A DNA stretch of 64,000 nucleotides. Source: CBDDHT01 sp965227905. Lineage in GTDB: Bacteria > Pseudomonadota > Alphaproteobacteria > Rhizobiales > Methyloligellaceae. Location: the NCBI GenBank assembly GCA_965227905.1, contig OZ245780.1, positions 4,402,001-4,466,000 on the forward strand, given 5' to 3'. Position numbers and translations under genes: made by a program. Below are positions 1 to 8,672 of the stretch, piece after piece (within the stretch, counting starts at the first letter, position 1; the number at the start of each line of letters is the position of its first letter). Below the pieces are notes generated by a model, which was given only the letters and a program-made list of their open reading frames with translations, was not told the DNA's origin and did not search any database.

Positions 1-679
1 GTGCGACTGCCTCTGCTCCGAACCGGTCGACGGCGTCGCTGACCCTGGCTTCATTGATATCAGAAACGACAAGTGACGCTCCGGCTTCATTCAGGAGTTC
101 GCCAAGGGCCATACCGACATGGCCAAGCCCCTGGACGGCCACGCGCACACCCCCAAGGCTTTGTGCGCCCAGGCGATGGCGAACCGCAGCCTCCATCCCC
201 TTGTAAACACCAAAGGCCGTATTTGGAGAAGGATCCCCCGCACCGCCTTCGGCAATGCCGCGGACATGTGGGGTAATCTTTCGCATCTCTTCGACGTCAC
301 CAACAGAAATGCCAACATCTTCGGCCGTGATGTAAGTACCGGAGAGGCGGTCTACGTAGCCTGCAAACGCCCGCAAGGCCTCAGGTGTCTTGTCGCTCTG
401 CGGATCACCGAGAATGACTGCTTTTCCGCCACCAAAGTTGATGCCGGCCAGCGCATTCTTATAAGTCATGCCATGAGACAGCCGCAGCACATCCTGGAGC
501 GCTGCAGCTTCGGACGCGTATGGCCACATGCGGGTGCCGCCCATGGCCGGTCCGAGACGCGTTGAGTGAACGGCGATGATGGCCTTGAGGCCGCTTGCCG
601 GATCGCTGCAAAATACGATCTGCTCGTGATTCTGAAAGGACTCGTTCTGAAACACGAGATGGACAGGTGTCAGCTTCAT
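1..679 (-). CDS. Leucine (Glu/Leu/Phe/Val) dehydrogenase, 3' end beyond window
   Basis: NAD-dependent oxidative deamination of branched-chain amino acids to 2-oxo acids in the cytoplasm. Reading the minus strand from the ATG at 679 gives 226 codons open to the edge of the window, so the C-terminus is missing. Visible family marks: the glycine-rich GGTR stretch near residue 48, the substrate/catalytic lysines in TYKNA (K74) and GGGKAV (K86), and the start of the Rossmann dinucleotide fold, GLGHVG, near residue 165. An AGGAGG ribosome site lies 6-7 bases before the ATG. It diverges from the oxidoreductase gene at 993, so the two may share a control region. Leucine versus valine or phenylalanine specificity cannot be read from sequence alone. 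Confidence 0.9.
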   Translation of the reverse strand, partial: MKLTPVHLVFQNESFQNHEQIVFCSDPASGLKAIIAVHSTRLGPAMGGTRMWPYASEAAALQDVLRLSHGMTYKNALAGINFGGGKAVILGDPQSDKTPEALRAFAGYVDRLSGTYITAEDVGISVGDVEEMRKITPHVRGIAEGGAGDPSPNTAFGVYKGMEAAVRHRLGAQSLGGVRVAVQGLGHVGMALGELLNEAGASLVVSDINEARVSDAVDRFGAEAVA

Positions 680-992
680 GGCCGTCCTCCTATTCGGTTC
701 GACAGCGCCCACACCCCTCTTTGGGCGGCTTAAGTTTGCCTGTTATGTATTGATTTGGTGTTACTTGGAACTGCGGACAACGATTCGGAAAGAATTCGCA
801 AGAATGTGATGTTCCGTGTCCCGAAGGCGAGCGATCGCGCATCGTCAGGGCCACGCTGCGAAACAATGTTATCCGAATGATACAGGGTAATCGGACGTCC
901 AGCGCCAACTTGCCCTTCACGGCAAAGCCGTCAAAGATGGCGTCTACACATGAGCTGCCGATCGCAACGGCGGCCTACGGGAGGAAAATACG
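680..992. promoter_or_regulatory. Divergent promoter region, no gene seen
   Basis: 313 bp between the leucine dehydrogenase (minus) and the SAF-domain oxidoreductase (plus). It must hold promoters for both. No convincing open frame and no strong palindrome was seen; both flanking genes have strong ribosome sites (AGGAGG and GGGAGGAAAA). Confidence 0.5.
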
Positions 993-2306
993 ATGAATCT
1001 GCATGCCTTGGCAGGTCGCCGATTGGCGACGGAAGGTCCGATTAATGTCGGCTTGATTGGAGCCGGCAAATTCGGATCAATGTTTCTCAGCCAGGTTCCC
1101 ACCACTCCGGCGATCAACGTCACGGCAATTGCCGATCTCGCGCCGGATCGAGCGCGCGAGAACTGCATGGCCGTCGGATGGACCGACGATCAGATTGAAC
1201 GAACGGCCTTTGTCGAGGATGGCGCCGCATTGGCTGCACGGGGCGACGTGGATGTCGTTGTGGAGGCTACGGGCCATCCGGCTGCGGGGATCCGCCATGC
1301 GCGCGCATGCTTCGCAAACGGCAAGCATGTGATCATGGTCAATGTGGAAGCCGATGTGCTTGCGGGACCGCTTCTCGCCAATGAAGCGGAGGCAGCAGGC
1401 GTTGTCTATTCGATGGCCTATGGCGATCAGCCAAGCCTCGTATGCGAGATGGTCGATTGGGCGCGTGCCTGCGGCTTCACCGTCGTGGCTGCCGGCAAAG
1501 GCACCAAGTATCTACCAAGCTATCACGCATCGACACCGGATACCGTTTGGGATCACTACGGTCTCAATGCTGAGGAAGCTGAGTCAGCAGGCATGAATTC
1601 GCAAGTTTTCAACTCGTTCCTGGATGGAACGAAGTCGTCGATCGAGATGGCGGCAATTGCCAATGCGACAGGTTTGGCGGCACCATCCGATGGTCTCGCC
1701 TTCCCGCCTTGCAGCGCCAATCAACTCGCAAGTCTGCTCTGCCCTGTCGAAGATGGCGGTATGCTAAACCTGAAGGGGCAGGTCGAAGTCATCTCGTCGC
1801 ATGATCGCGACGGCACCATTGTGCCTGGAGACCTGCGCTGGGGGGTCTACGTCGTTTTCGAGGCACCGAACAATTATTCCCGCGCCTGCTTCTCGCAATA
1901 TGGCCTGACGACAGATCCGAGCGGTCGCTATACAGCTCTGTATCGCCCCTATCATCTGATCGGACTTGAGCTCAATGTTTCCATCTTTTCGGCAGTACTT
2001 CGCGGTGAGGCGACCGGATGTACCCAAGGCTTCAATGCCGACGTGTTGTCGGTCGCGAAGCGCGCGCTGAAAGCAGGTGAGCAACTCGATGGCGAGGGCG
2101 GCTACACGGTCTGGGGCCGTCTCTCATCCGCGTCAAAGAGTCTGGAACTTGGCGGCCTGCCAATCGGGCTTGCAAAAGACGTCACGCTCCGGCGCGATGT
2201 TGCCGAAGGCGATGTGTTGCGCTGGAGCGATGTCGAAATCGATACCGATGTGGAAGCCGTCGCGGCGCGCCGGGCCATGGAACAAGGTATGGCCGTTGCC
2301 GCCTAG
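993..2306 (+). CDS. NAD(P)-binding oxidoreductase with C-terminal SAF domain (COG4091 type)
   Basis: 437 residues. The N-terminal Rossmann fold is clear (GAGKFG at residues 23-28, preceded by a beta strand), followed by a homoserine-dehydrogenase-like NAD(P)-binding domain with EATGHP and a central catalytic region; the last 70 or so residues (LAKDVTLRR... EGDVLRWSDVEI) look like the SAF domain found in this family. The family is annotated as predicted homoserine dehydrogenase, but members lack proof of that activity and many act in sugar or polyol catabolism, so the substrate is unknown. The start at 993 follows GGGAGGAAAATACG, an excellent ribosome site. It diverges from leucine dehydrogenase and is followed at once by two hairpins that end the unit. 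Confidence 0.8.
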   Translation: MNLHALAGRRLATEGPINVGLIGAGKFGSMFLSQVPTTPAINVTAIADLAPDRARENCMAVGWTDDQIERTAFVEDGAALAARGDVDVVVEATGHPAAGIRHARACFANGKHVIMVNVEADVLAGPLLANEAEAAGVVYSMAYGDQPSLVCEMVDWARACGFTVVAAGKGTKYLPSYHASTPDTVWDHYGLNAEEAESAGMNSQVFNSFLDGTKSSIEMAAIANATGLAAPSDGLAFPPCSANQLASLLCPVEDGGMLNLKGQVEVISSHDRDGTIVPGDLRWGVYVVFEAPNNYSRACFSQYGLTTDPSGRYTALYRPYHLIGLELNVSIFSAVLRGEATGCTQGFNADVLSVAKRALKAGEQLDGEGGYTVWGRLSSASKSLELGGLPIGLAKDVTLRRDVAEGDVLRWSDVEIDTDVEAVAARRAMEQGMAVAA

Positions 2307-2315
2307 GGTCTGTTT

Positions 2316-2339
2316 GAAAGTCGCCCATTGGCGACTTTC
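2316..2339. terminator. Perfect 10-bp hairpin after the SAF oxidoreductase
   Basis: GAAAGTCGCC - CATT - GGCGACTTTC, 10 bp stem and 4-base loop, nine bases after the stop codon at 2306. No run of T follows, so it may stop or protect RNA rather than act as a classical terminator. Confidence 0.6.
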
Positions 2340-2352
2340 CATGCGGCGTCGA

Positions 2353-2380
2353 CGATCGGAGTCCCGAAGGCCTCCGATCG
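2353..2380. terminator. Second hairpin between convergent genes
   Basis: CGATCGGAG and CTCCGATCG form a 9 bp stem with a 10-base loop, ending one base before the stop codon of the minus-strand TPR gene at 2382. Together with the hairpin at 2316 it separates the two convergent units. Confidence 0.55.
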
Positions 2381-2381
2381 A

Positions 2382-4967
2382 TCAATTTACCGGCTCAGTT
2401 TCGCGTTTCTTCTCGGTGTTGGCGGCCGCCGGACTTCCATCCTTGTTTTCGGACGTATCACCAGGTTTCTTGGCATCGTCCGTCTTGCCGGACTCATCGC
2501 CTTTGGCATCGGCTGATTCTGCTTCCGACATATCGGCATCCGTATCGTCGCCCGCGGCGGCATCCATCACTTTGGCGTTTGGCTTTTCGGCTGTCTTGTC
2601 CGCCGGCTTTGCGAGATCCAACGTGTTGGGCTTGCGCTCGATGACAGGCTCTTTTGCCGTCAGGCTTTCCGGCGGCGGTGACCATGATTTGATCCTTGTC
2701 GAACCGGCGGGTTTAGGCCGACGCAGGCTCCATTCGGCGCCGGCCGCTCGCTCGTTTGCCCCCTGTGCGAGGAACAGTTGTCCGGCTTCCTCAAAGGCCT
2801 TGTTCGCTTCCTTCCCTGCAGCTTCGCCTTCCATGTCGGCAAGAACATGCCCCAATGCGTTGAGCATTCTGCCACGCTCTCCGGGAGCTGCAGCTGGCGT
2901 CCACACATCGAGAGCGGCCCGAAACGCATCAGCCGCCTCGCTTAATGTCTTGCTCTCTCCGCTCTGACCGCCGGCAAAAGCAAGCGCCTCGCCAATCTTA
3001 CCCTGGAGTCTTGCCCAGAGTAGCGGAGAATGTGCCTTGTCGACTTTGCCCAATGCTGCTTTGTAGGAGGTCGTTGCCTGGTCCAGCTCTTCGCCGGCAT
3101 CGTCTTCCGACGCCCGGGCCTTGACCATATGGGCATCGCCCCGCCCCTCATAAGCCTCACCGACACGATGGGCTTCGGTATCGTCATCATAAGTCGCCAG
3201 CAGCTTGTCGAACGTCTCAACCGCGGCATCCGCCGCCGGGCCCCCATCACCGAGCCGCGCCAATTTGAGCTGAACGTCGGCCAGCTGACGCTGGATCTGC
3301 GTCCATGCCGCCGGCGATCTTTCGATTTGAATACCGTCTAGAGCCGTGTGGAATGCACCAACGGCATCTTTGAGCAAAGGCTGGCGCCGCCGGACAGTCC
3401 CCAGCGCTGCCATTGCCGACCCCAAATCGCGATAGGTCTCGCTCCAGGCCATACTCATTGGGCCTTCGGGCCTAAGCGACGTGGCTGCCTTCAAGGCACG
3501 GGCGGCCTTCGCCATATCCAAAGGACTCTGACTCGTGGAGGCAAGCGCAAGCGCAGCATGTCCGATTGCTCGTTTTGTTTCAGGATCATTCGAACGCACG
3601 GCGCCAGGGGCGACCGGCTGCTCCATAAGCTGAAGAGCCTGAATGGCCTCTTCATGACGCTCCGGTTGACCAAGCCGCGTCCCAAGATCTGTAAGAACTT
3701 GAGCCAGCCCGCGGCGCAACACGGCACGGTCGATCACACCGTCGATCGCTTCGCCACTGCGAAGCGCCTCGCGATAGGCCGCTGCCGACTGTTCGAGAGA
3801 CTGGGTCCCAACGCTTCGACGGCCAAGGGCCGCCAGCGTTTCGGCAAATCTGTGCTGTGTGGCCGCCCAGAGTGCGGGCATTCCGTTGGCGGTCCATACG
3901 CCTAGAACATTGCGGAATGCCGTAACAGCGTCCTTCAGTTCACCTGCATCGTCCTTCTGGATGCCCAGCCAGGCGCTGGCCCGCGCGAATCGGTCCTGTA
4001 GAAAGACCCATTCGGCCTGATGGTTTTCCGGATTGTAGGTCTCGAGCGCGATCAGCGCAGATTCCACAACGTTTCGCATTGCGTCGGGATCGTCTCGTGT
4101 CTCGCCAACAGCGAGACTGGCGGCTGCGAAGTTCAAACGGAGTTCCGCATCTTCGCGAGGATCGCTGTCCTTGCGCTCGAAACGTAGGAGCTCTTTGTAA
4201 GTCTCCGCGGATTTCGCCAGCAAATCGATATCGTCGTTTTCGATACCGAGTGTCAGCCATCCCCATGCCAGAGCCCTGAGCGCGTCATATCGGCACTGTT
4301 CAGGAAGATCGCGTGCTTCCCCTCGCGTTACTGCGTGCAGCCTGTCAACCAGAGGTCGCAACTGGCCGCCAAGTGTCAAACCGCGCTCCCGCGCCGTGGT
4401 CGCAACGCTACCAAGGATGGCTGTCGATAAAATCGCACCGGGTCCCAGCGAGAGCTGCGCGTAAGGAATGGTGATCTTGGCCGGCGAGAATGTCGTTGGA
4501 TTACCGGTGTCGCCTGTTGCCTCGACGGGGGCGAACCGCATCGTCACGTTCCCGTCATCCAAGGTCGCCCGTCCCCAGACCAGAAGATCGGCATCTTCGC
4601 CGCGCCGGGCCTTGCTGATCTCTGCCGCATCGGGCTCGGCAAGGTCGACCTCGCCGGTTTCATCCTCGACACCGATAAGCTCGGGATAGCGAATGATGGC
4701 AACCCGGGGTGCACGGCTGGATGAACCCAAATCGCGAGCGAAATGTGTGAGCAGTGTCGAACTCGCCGATTCGCGCAGTTCGCCGGCCACATCGGCGAGA
4801 AGAATTCGGAGGTCGCCCTCGGCCTGAATCTCTGGTTTCTTACGCTTGGCGCTGCGGGCGATAAGCCAGATGACGACAATGGCCACAAGGCCACCAACAA
4901 TGATCAAGGCGGTCTGCTCATCGAGCCATGGGACCAACGCTAACCACTCACGAAACTGATCGGACAT
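2382..4967 (-). CDS. Large membrane-anchored TPR-repeat protein
   Basis: 861 residues. One transmembrane helix at about residues 20-37, followed at once by a basic stretch (RSAKRKK), which places the bulk of the protein in the cytoplasm. Most of the chain from about residue 200 to 740 consists of alanine-rich helical pairs of the TPR kind (repeated patterns such as AYREALRSGE, AFHTALDGIQ, AFRAALDVW). The last 110 residues are low-complexity, rich in K, D, E, A and T. No enzymatic domain was recognised; a scaffold or interaction role is the natural inference. The ATG at 4967 has a GGGG-rich ribosome site. It diverges from the VIT/VWA gene at 5224. Confidence 0.7.
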   Translation of the reverse strand: MSDQFREWLALVPWLDEQTALIIVGGLVAIVVIWLIARSAKRKKPEIQAEGDLRILLADVAGELRESASSTLLTHFARDLGSSSRAPRVAIIRYPELIGVEDETGEVDLAEPDAAEISKARRGEDADLLVWGRATLDDGNVTMRFAPVEATGDTGNPTTFSPAKITIPYAQLSLGPGAILSTAILGSVATTARERGLTLGGQLRPLVDRLHAVTRGEARDLPEQCRYDALRALAWGWLTLGIENDDIDLLAKSAETYKELLRFERKDSDPREDAELRLNFAAASLAVGETRDDPDAMRNVVESALIALETYNPENHQAEWVFLQDRFARASAWLGIQKDDAGELKDAVTAFRNVLGVWTANGMPALWAATQHRFAETLAALGRRSVGTQSLEQSAAAYREALRSGEAIDGVIDRAVLRRGLAQVLTDLGTRLGQPERHEEAIQALQLMEQPVAPGAVRSNDPETKRAIGHAALALASTSQSPLDMAKAARALKAATSLRPEGPMSMAWSETYRDLGSAMAALGTVRRRQPLLKDAVGAFHTALDGIQIERSPAAWTQIQRQLADVQLKLARLGDGGPAADAAVETFDKLLATYDDDTEAHRVGEAYEGRGDAHMVKARASEDDAGEELDQATTSYKAALGKVDKAHSPLLWARLQGKIGEALAFAGGQSGESKTLSEAADAFRAALDVWTPAAAPGERGRMLNALGHVLADMEGEAAGKEANKAFEEAGQLFLAQGANERAAGAEWSLRRPKPAGSTRIKSWSPPPESLTAKEPVIERKPNTLDLAKPADKTAEKPNAKVMDAAAGDDTDADMSEAESADAKGDESGKTDDAKKPGDTSENKDGSPAAANTEKKRETEPVN

Positions 4968-5223
4968 TCACGACCCCTTTTAATCCACATTCATGCAGAT
5001 ACAGGCCGACTATGGCCCGACGGTACTGCTCCCGCAAGCCGTTGACACAAAACTGCAATCCGGTCGATCGGTGAGCCATTGGCACCTGCACATGGGAATA
5101 TCCACCCCAAGTTCGACAACTGTGTGATCATCCGTCCTGGATTGCACAAGGTCATGGCCATGATGCTGACTCATTACCATGATGGCTTGCGCGTTCGGCA
5201 GACTTCAATTCGGTGAGGCACGC

Positions 5224-7407
5224 GTGTCACAGTCAACCCCCTTCCGTTCGCTATCATGGCGTCGGTGCGCGATGCTGTTCGCGCTGTACTTCGCATTCGT
5301 TTTCCCAACGCTTCCGGCTATGGCTGGATCGCCAATTGGCGGATCCGTTTTGTCGACACCCGAAGACGTACTTCGAGCCGCTTCGACCAGAGCCGGCAAT
5401 GCCGGGTCCTTCTTGCTCAAGACGGCATTCCAGGTCGGTTATGTCGCGACACCGCGTATCAAGGCGGAAGCCGATGTCACCGTCACCGGCATCCTTGCGC
5501 GTACAACCATCACGCGGCACTATCGAAACACGGCCGACACCACGGCAGATGGTCTTTTCGTTTTCTCGCTCCCCAATAACACCAAGCTCCACAGCATCAG
5601 CCTGACAATAGGAGAGCGCGTTATAAAAAGCCGAATGGCGCCGCGCTCGATCGTTTCTGCGATCCCGGCAAATTCCGTTCAGTTCCCACCAGCCGTATCC
5701 GACAATGGCAACTTGAAACTGCTGAGCCTGCCTGTCTCTAGAATCGAAGCGGGACAGACTGTGATCGTGCGCATCGAATATCAGCAACGACTGAGGACAA
5801 AAGCTAGTGCCTATACGCTCCGCTTGCCCTTGAAATCCTGGCCGGCGAAGGATGCAGATCCATTTCTGCATGCAGCACGGGCCAAGCCTGGCGCCATCGG
5901 CGAATTTCGTGTGGCTTCAGCTCCGCTTTCACTGCAGATCCGACTCGATGCAGGCGCATCTATTGAGAAAATCTGGAGTCCCAGTCATCCAACTGTCCTG
6001 AAGAGAACGGGCCCGACAACAGCGCTCGTCTCGCCAACGGCGATGGATCATCGCCATAACACCGATTTCGCGCTGTCATGGACGATCCGTCAAGATCGCG
6101 AACCCAGTATCGGCCTGTTCAGCGAGAAAGCGGATGGCGCGGATCATCTGATGGTCATGATCACGCCGCCGCGCCTGCCCGAGAACATTGCTCGAATATC
6201 GCGGGACGTCGTGTTTGTTCTGGATGTCGCGAACAACGTATCCGATCGCTCGGCTGAATTTGTGCGCAATGCTGTATCGACAGCCCTTGCCCGACTCAAT
6301 TCAACCGATCGCTTCAACGTAATTCGCGTCGGTGCCGAAACAACAAAACTCTTTCCCACGGCCGTACCTGCTTCACAAAGCGCTCGGTCAAAGGCTTCTG
6401 TTTTTCTGTCCCGTGCCGACTGGGGCAATGATCCGAACCTCATTCCGGCTCTGAAGAAAGCCTTCCGCGACGACAGCAAGACCAAATCATCCAGACCGCG
6501 CCAGGTCATTCTGCTGACAGGCGGTCACCTCAAAGAGGCAAGCGCCCTCTCCCACCTGATTGCCAAACGCGCCGGAACCGCACGCCTTTTCGTCGTTGGC
6601 ATCGGTGAGAGTGCGAACGAGGCCGCACTCAAGCGCCTGGCCGAGATCGGTCATGGTCGCTATCTCCCGATCCTTTCGGAAAGAAACATCCCGAATCGTT
6701 TGTCCGGTCTCTTCTCCAGGTTGGAGCAGCCGGTGATGACAGATCTGAAGGCAAGCTGGACCGTCGGTGCCGTGACACGCGCCTGGCCCGATCCGCTTCC
6801 CGATCTTTACGCGGATGAGCCCTTGCTTATCTCCGCAAAGATTGCAGCCCCATCCGGCACGCTGACATTGCAAGGCAAGATTGCAGGCCGAAAATGGTCA
6901 AAGGTACTGAAAATGTCCGATGCCCGAAGCGGTCTCGGGTTGGCGCCATTATGGGCAGAGAGAAAGATCGCTTCGATCGAAGCGCGCCGCTTCATGGGAC
7001 AAACTTCGACGATTGTCGACAAGGCCATTCAGGATGTAGCGGTGAACCATCAGGTACCAAGCCGTCTCACGACCCTTGTTGCAGTCGATGGGGATACAGT
7101 GATCCCGGTACTTCCCATTCTCCAGCCAATAACGATCAGAGACGACCTGCATTTCGAAGCCCACGCCGACAATAAGTTGAGCCTGGACAAAGGGAGTGCG
7201 GGCTCTCCCGGAGTCGCCGATAAACTTGCATTGTTCGATGCGAAGCGACGCGTCGCCGCGACTGAAGTTACTGATCGTCCAACGACAGGTCTGCCGTTTG
7301 CCCTGCTGGCATTGATCATTCTTACAACCAGTCTTGTGACACTCGGGCTGTGGGCCCATCTGCGCCGCGAATATGTTTCCATGAGGCGCGATCGCAGAAA
7401 ACTCTGA
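5224..7407 (+). CDS. Secreted VIT and von Willebrand A domain protein
   Basis: About 727 residues from a GTG at 5224, which is preceded by GGTGAGG five bases upstream; the frame is also open from an ATG at 5179, but that start lacks a ribosome site and would put 15 residues before the signal peptide. Order of parts: signal peptide ending near AMAGS, a VIT domain (about residues 60-190), a VWA domain (about 325-490), a beta-rich region, and a C-terminal transmembrane helix with basic tail (FALLALIILTTSL to RRDRRKL). The architecture resembles inter-alpha-trypsin-inhibitor-like and sortase-target proteins. The first MIDAS segment reads DVANN (D334) in place of D-x-S-x-S, so metal binding may be lost. 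No sortase gene and no LPxTG were seen nearby. Confidence 0.75.
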   Translation: MSQSTPFRSLSWRRCAMLFALYFAFVFPTLPAMAGSPIGGSVLSTPEDVLRAASTRAGNAGSFLLKTAFQVGYVATPRIKAEADVTVTGILARTTITRHYRNTADTTADGLFVFSLPNNTKLHSISLTIGERVIKSRMAPRSIVSAIPANSVQFPPAVSDNGNLKLLSLPVSRIEAGQTVIVRIEYQQRLRTKASAYTLRLPLKSWPAKDADPFLHAARAKPGAIGEFRVASAPLSLQIRLDAGASIEKIWSPSHPTVLKRTGPTTALVSPTAMDHRHNTDFALSWTIRQDREPSIGLFSEKADGADHLMVMITPPRLPENIARISRDVVFVLDVANNVSDRSAEFVRNAVSTALARLNSTDRFNVIRVGAETTKLFPTAVPASQSARSKASVFLSRADWGNDPNLIPALKKAFRDDSKTKSSRPRQVILLTGGHLKEASALSHLIAKRAGTARLFVVGIGESANEAALKRLAEIGHGRYLPILSERNIPNRLSGLFSRLEQPVMTDLKASWTVGAVTRAWPDPLPDLYADEPLLISAKIAAPSGTLTLQGKIAGRKWSKVLKMSDARSGLGLAPLWAERKIASIEARRFMGQTSTIVDKAIQDVAVNHQVPSRLTTLVAVDGDTVIPVLPILQPITIRDDLHFEAHADNKLSLDKGSAGSPGVADKLALFDAKRRVAATEVTDRPTTGLPFALLALIILTTSLVTLGLWAHLRREYVSMRRDRRKL

Positions 7408-7437
7408 AGACGGGTCGACGTCTGTAAATCGGAATCA

Positions 7438-7479
7438 ATCAACCTGCACGCGATCCTGATCGGTCGAATGCAGGTTGAT
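7438..7479. terminator. Perfect 11-bp inverted repeat between convergent genes
   Basis: ATCAACCTGCA (7438-7448) and TGCAGGTTGAT (7469-7479) are exact inverse complements; the 20-base spacer itself contains CGATC-CT-GATCG. It lies between the end of the VIT/VWA gene (7407) and the end of the DUF1127 gene (7509), the place for a two-way terminator. Confidence 0.55.
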
Positions 7480-7508
7480 ATCTCAGGTATTTCTGGTTTT
7501 GTGTTTCC

Positions 7509-7940
7509 TTAAGCGGCCTTCGTCGCAACCGCAGCAGGCCGATGCCGGCGAACCTGGCGCTTCATGTGTCTCACTTCACGCCGCCGCCGGGTATTGCGAA
7601 CGTCCGTAGCCATGGCATGGACCAAGAGTTCGGACGGTACGAAAGGCTCGGGTCGCAGCAGGCGCCCTTCAATCGCCGCAGTGATCTCAGTTCGCGCCAG
7701 ACCGATATCGGCCAACAGGTGAGCATCCAATCCTTCGAGATGGCGTCGCATCCGTTGATGTTCGATGCTTTTCAGCATGACGGCACCTGTCCGGCTCCAT
7801 AACCATTTCACTGCGTTGCGGAAGGCTCTTGAGCGCACGTCATTGGTTGTCGCCATGATGTGGTGCGACATTGCACCGACATCCCTGTGCAACAGCTCGT
7901 CGATAATGTCCTGCGAATAGTGTTGCCGGTCTAAGTACAT
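7509..7940 (-). CDS. DUF1127 domain protein
   Basis: 143 residues. The middle (RRHLEGLDAHLLADIGLARTE near residues 66-88) is the DUF1127 (YjiS-like) pattern of L-D-x-x-L-L-x-D-I-G-L; the tail is strongly basic and histidine-rich (RRRREVRHMKRQVRRHR), unusual for a family whose members are often about 50 residues long. Members are small cytoplasmic proteins; some Rhizobiales members bind RNA and affect phosphate and carbon metabolism, but this copy cannot be assigned to such a role. The start at 7940 follows TTGGAGGG. It overlaps the stop of the upstream gene (7931) by ten bases, so translation is probably coupled. Confidence 0.75.
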   Translation of the reverse strand: MYLDRQHYSQDIIDELLHRDVGAMSHHIMATTNDVRSRAFRNAVKWLWSRTGAVMLKSIEHQRMRRHLEGLDAHLLADIGLARTEITAAIEGRLLRPEPFVPSELLVHAMATDVRNTRRRREVRHMKRQVRRHRPAAVATKAA

Positions 7941-8443
7941 GGCTGCGACCCTCCAATCTCAAACAAACCAATGGAGCTGGCGAATGGCTCCACGCTTCTA
8001 ACGCGCCGCATTCCGGCCGTCGCTCCTGTGGTGATCGTGGTAACGCCATGGGCCGTGCGACGCCTCGCGCGATAAGCGCTACGACGTGGCGGTAGCGCAG
8101 CGACAGGCCTTTCATCGATCACTGAGTCGTCGCCCATCTCAGCGCATAGGATCGCTGATTTCTCAGGATCGTTCTCGTCGGGAACATCCAGCTCAAGCGA
8201 CGTAAAACCGGTCAGAGCATGGAACGCCGCTTTGCGCTCCATATGCCGATTGATCGGATCGACGATCACGACAATGGCGAGATCGACAAGTGTCCGGCGC
8301 AACATTGTAGCAAGCAGGTGACCACGCGATTGCCAACGCGCTGAAAGCACGAACTTTTTCGCAAACGAACGTGAGAATGACATCGGCTGCGCAACGGCTG
8401 CATGCGCAGCATCCTTTGACGATGCGTAATCCAGGACCAACAT
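7931..8443 (-). CDS. Hypothetical protein upstream of DUF1127
   Basis: 170 residues, not recognised. It begins at an ATG with AGGAGG seven bases before it, one of the best ribosome sites in the window, and ends inside the start of the DUF1127 gene, which supports it as a real, coupled gene. No signal peptide; a hydrophobic stretch LVDLAIVVIVD occurs near residue 55; the chain is otherwise polar, with an arginine-rich part (PPRRSAYRARRR) around residue 125. It diverges from the BTAD regulator at 8673. Confidence 0.6.
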   Translation of the reverse strand: MLVLDYASSKDAAHAAVAQPMSFSRSFAKKFVLSARWQSRGHLLATMLRRTLVDLAIVVIVDPINRHMERKAAFHALTGFTSLELDVPDENDPEKSAILCAEMGDDSVIDERPVAALPPRRSAYRARRRTAHGVTTITTGATAGMRRVRSVEPFASSIGLFEIGGSQPCT

Positions 8444-8481
8444 AGTGGCCTCCTGCTTCTAGAAATTCGGTTATTGGCAGT

Positions 8482-8544
8482 GTCGACGGCGGCCGGTTTA
8501 GATCTCGAGGACTATCCGGGGGCCGATCCGAGGCCGCCGTCGAC
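8482..8544. repeat. 13-bp inverted repeat in the divergent promoter region
   Basis: GTCGACGGCGGCC (8482-8494) and GGCCGCCGTCGAC (8532-8544) are perfect inverse complements 37 bases apart, between the hypothetical/DUF1127 unit and the BTAD regulator. Downstream, GTGGTAA occurs at 8568 and 8592, with GTGGAAA at 8613, in the promoter of the regulator. These may be binding sites. Confidence 0.5.
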
Positions 8545-8672
8545 CAGCTAAAGATAGTGGGGGGCCGGTGGTAAGTGCCGCTGACACAAGCGTGGTAATT
8601 TGCGTGTGAATCGTGGAAAATGGCGGCAATTATGCAAACGAAAACCATTGGAATCCAAGGAAACGCGTCAAA

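Noticed and set aside
2077..2967. 296-codon plus-strand frame over the end of the SAF oxidoreductase and the TPR gene
   Set aside because: Serine/alanine-rich shadow of the low-complexity tail of the TPR protein; crosses two hairpins and has no ribosome site.
5179..5223. Upstream start of the VIT/VWA gene
   Set aside because: ATG ATG at 5179 has no ribosome site, while GTG at 5224 has GGTGAGG and gives a compact signal peptide.
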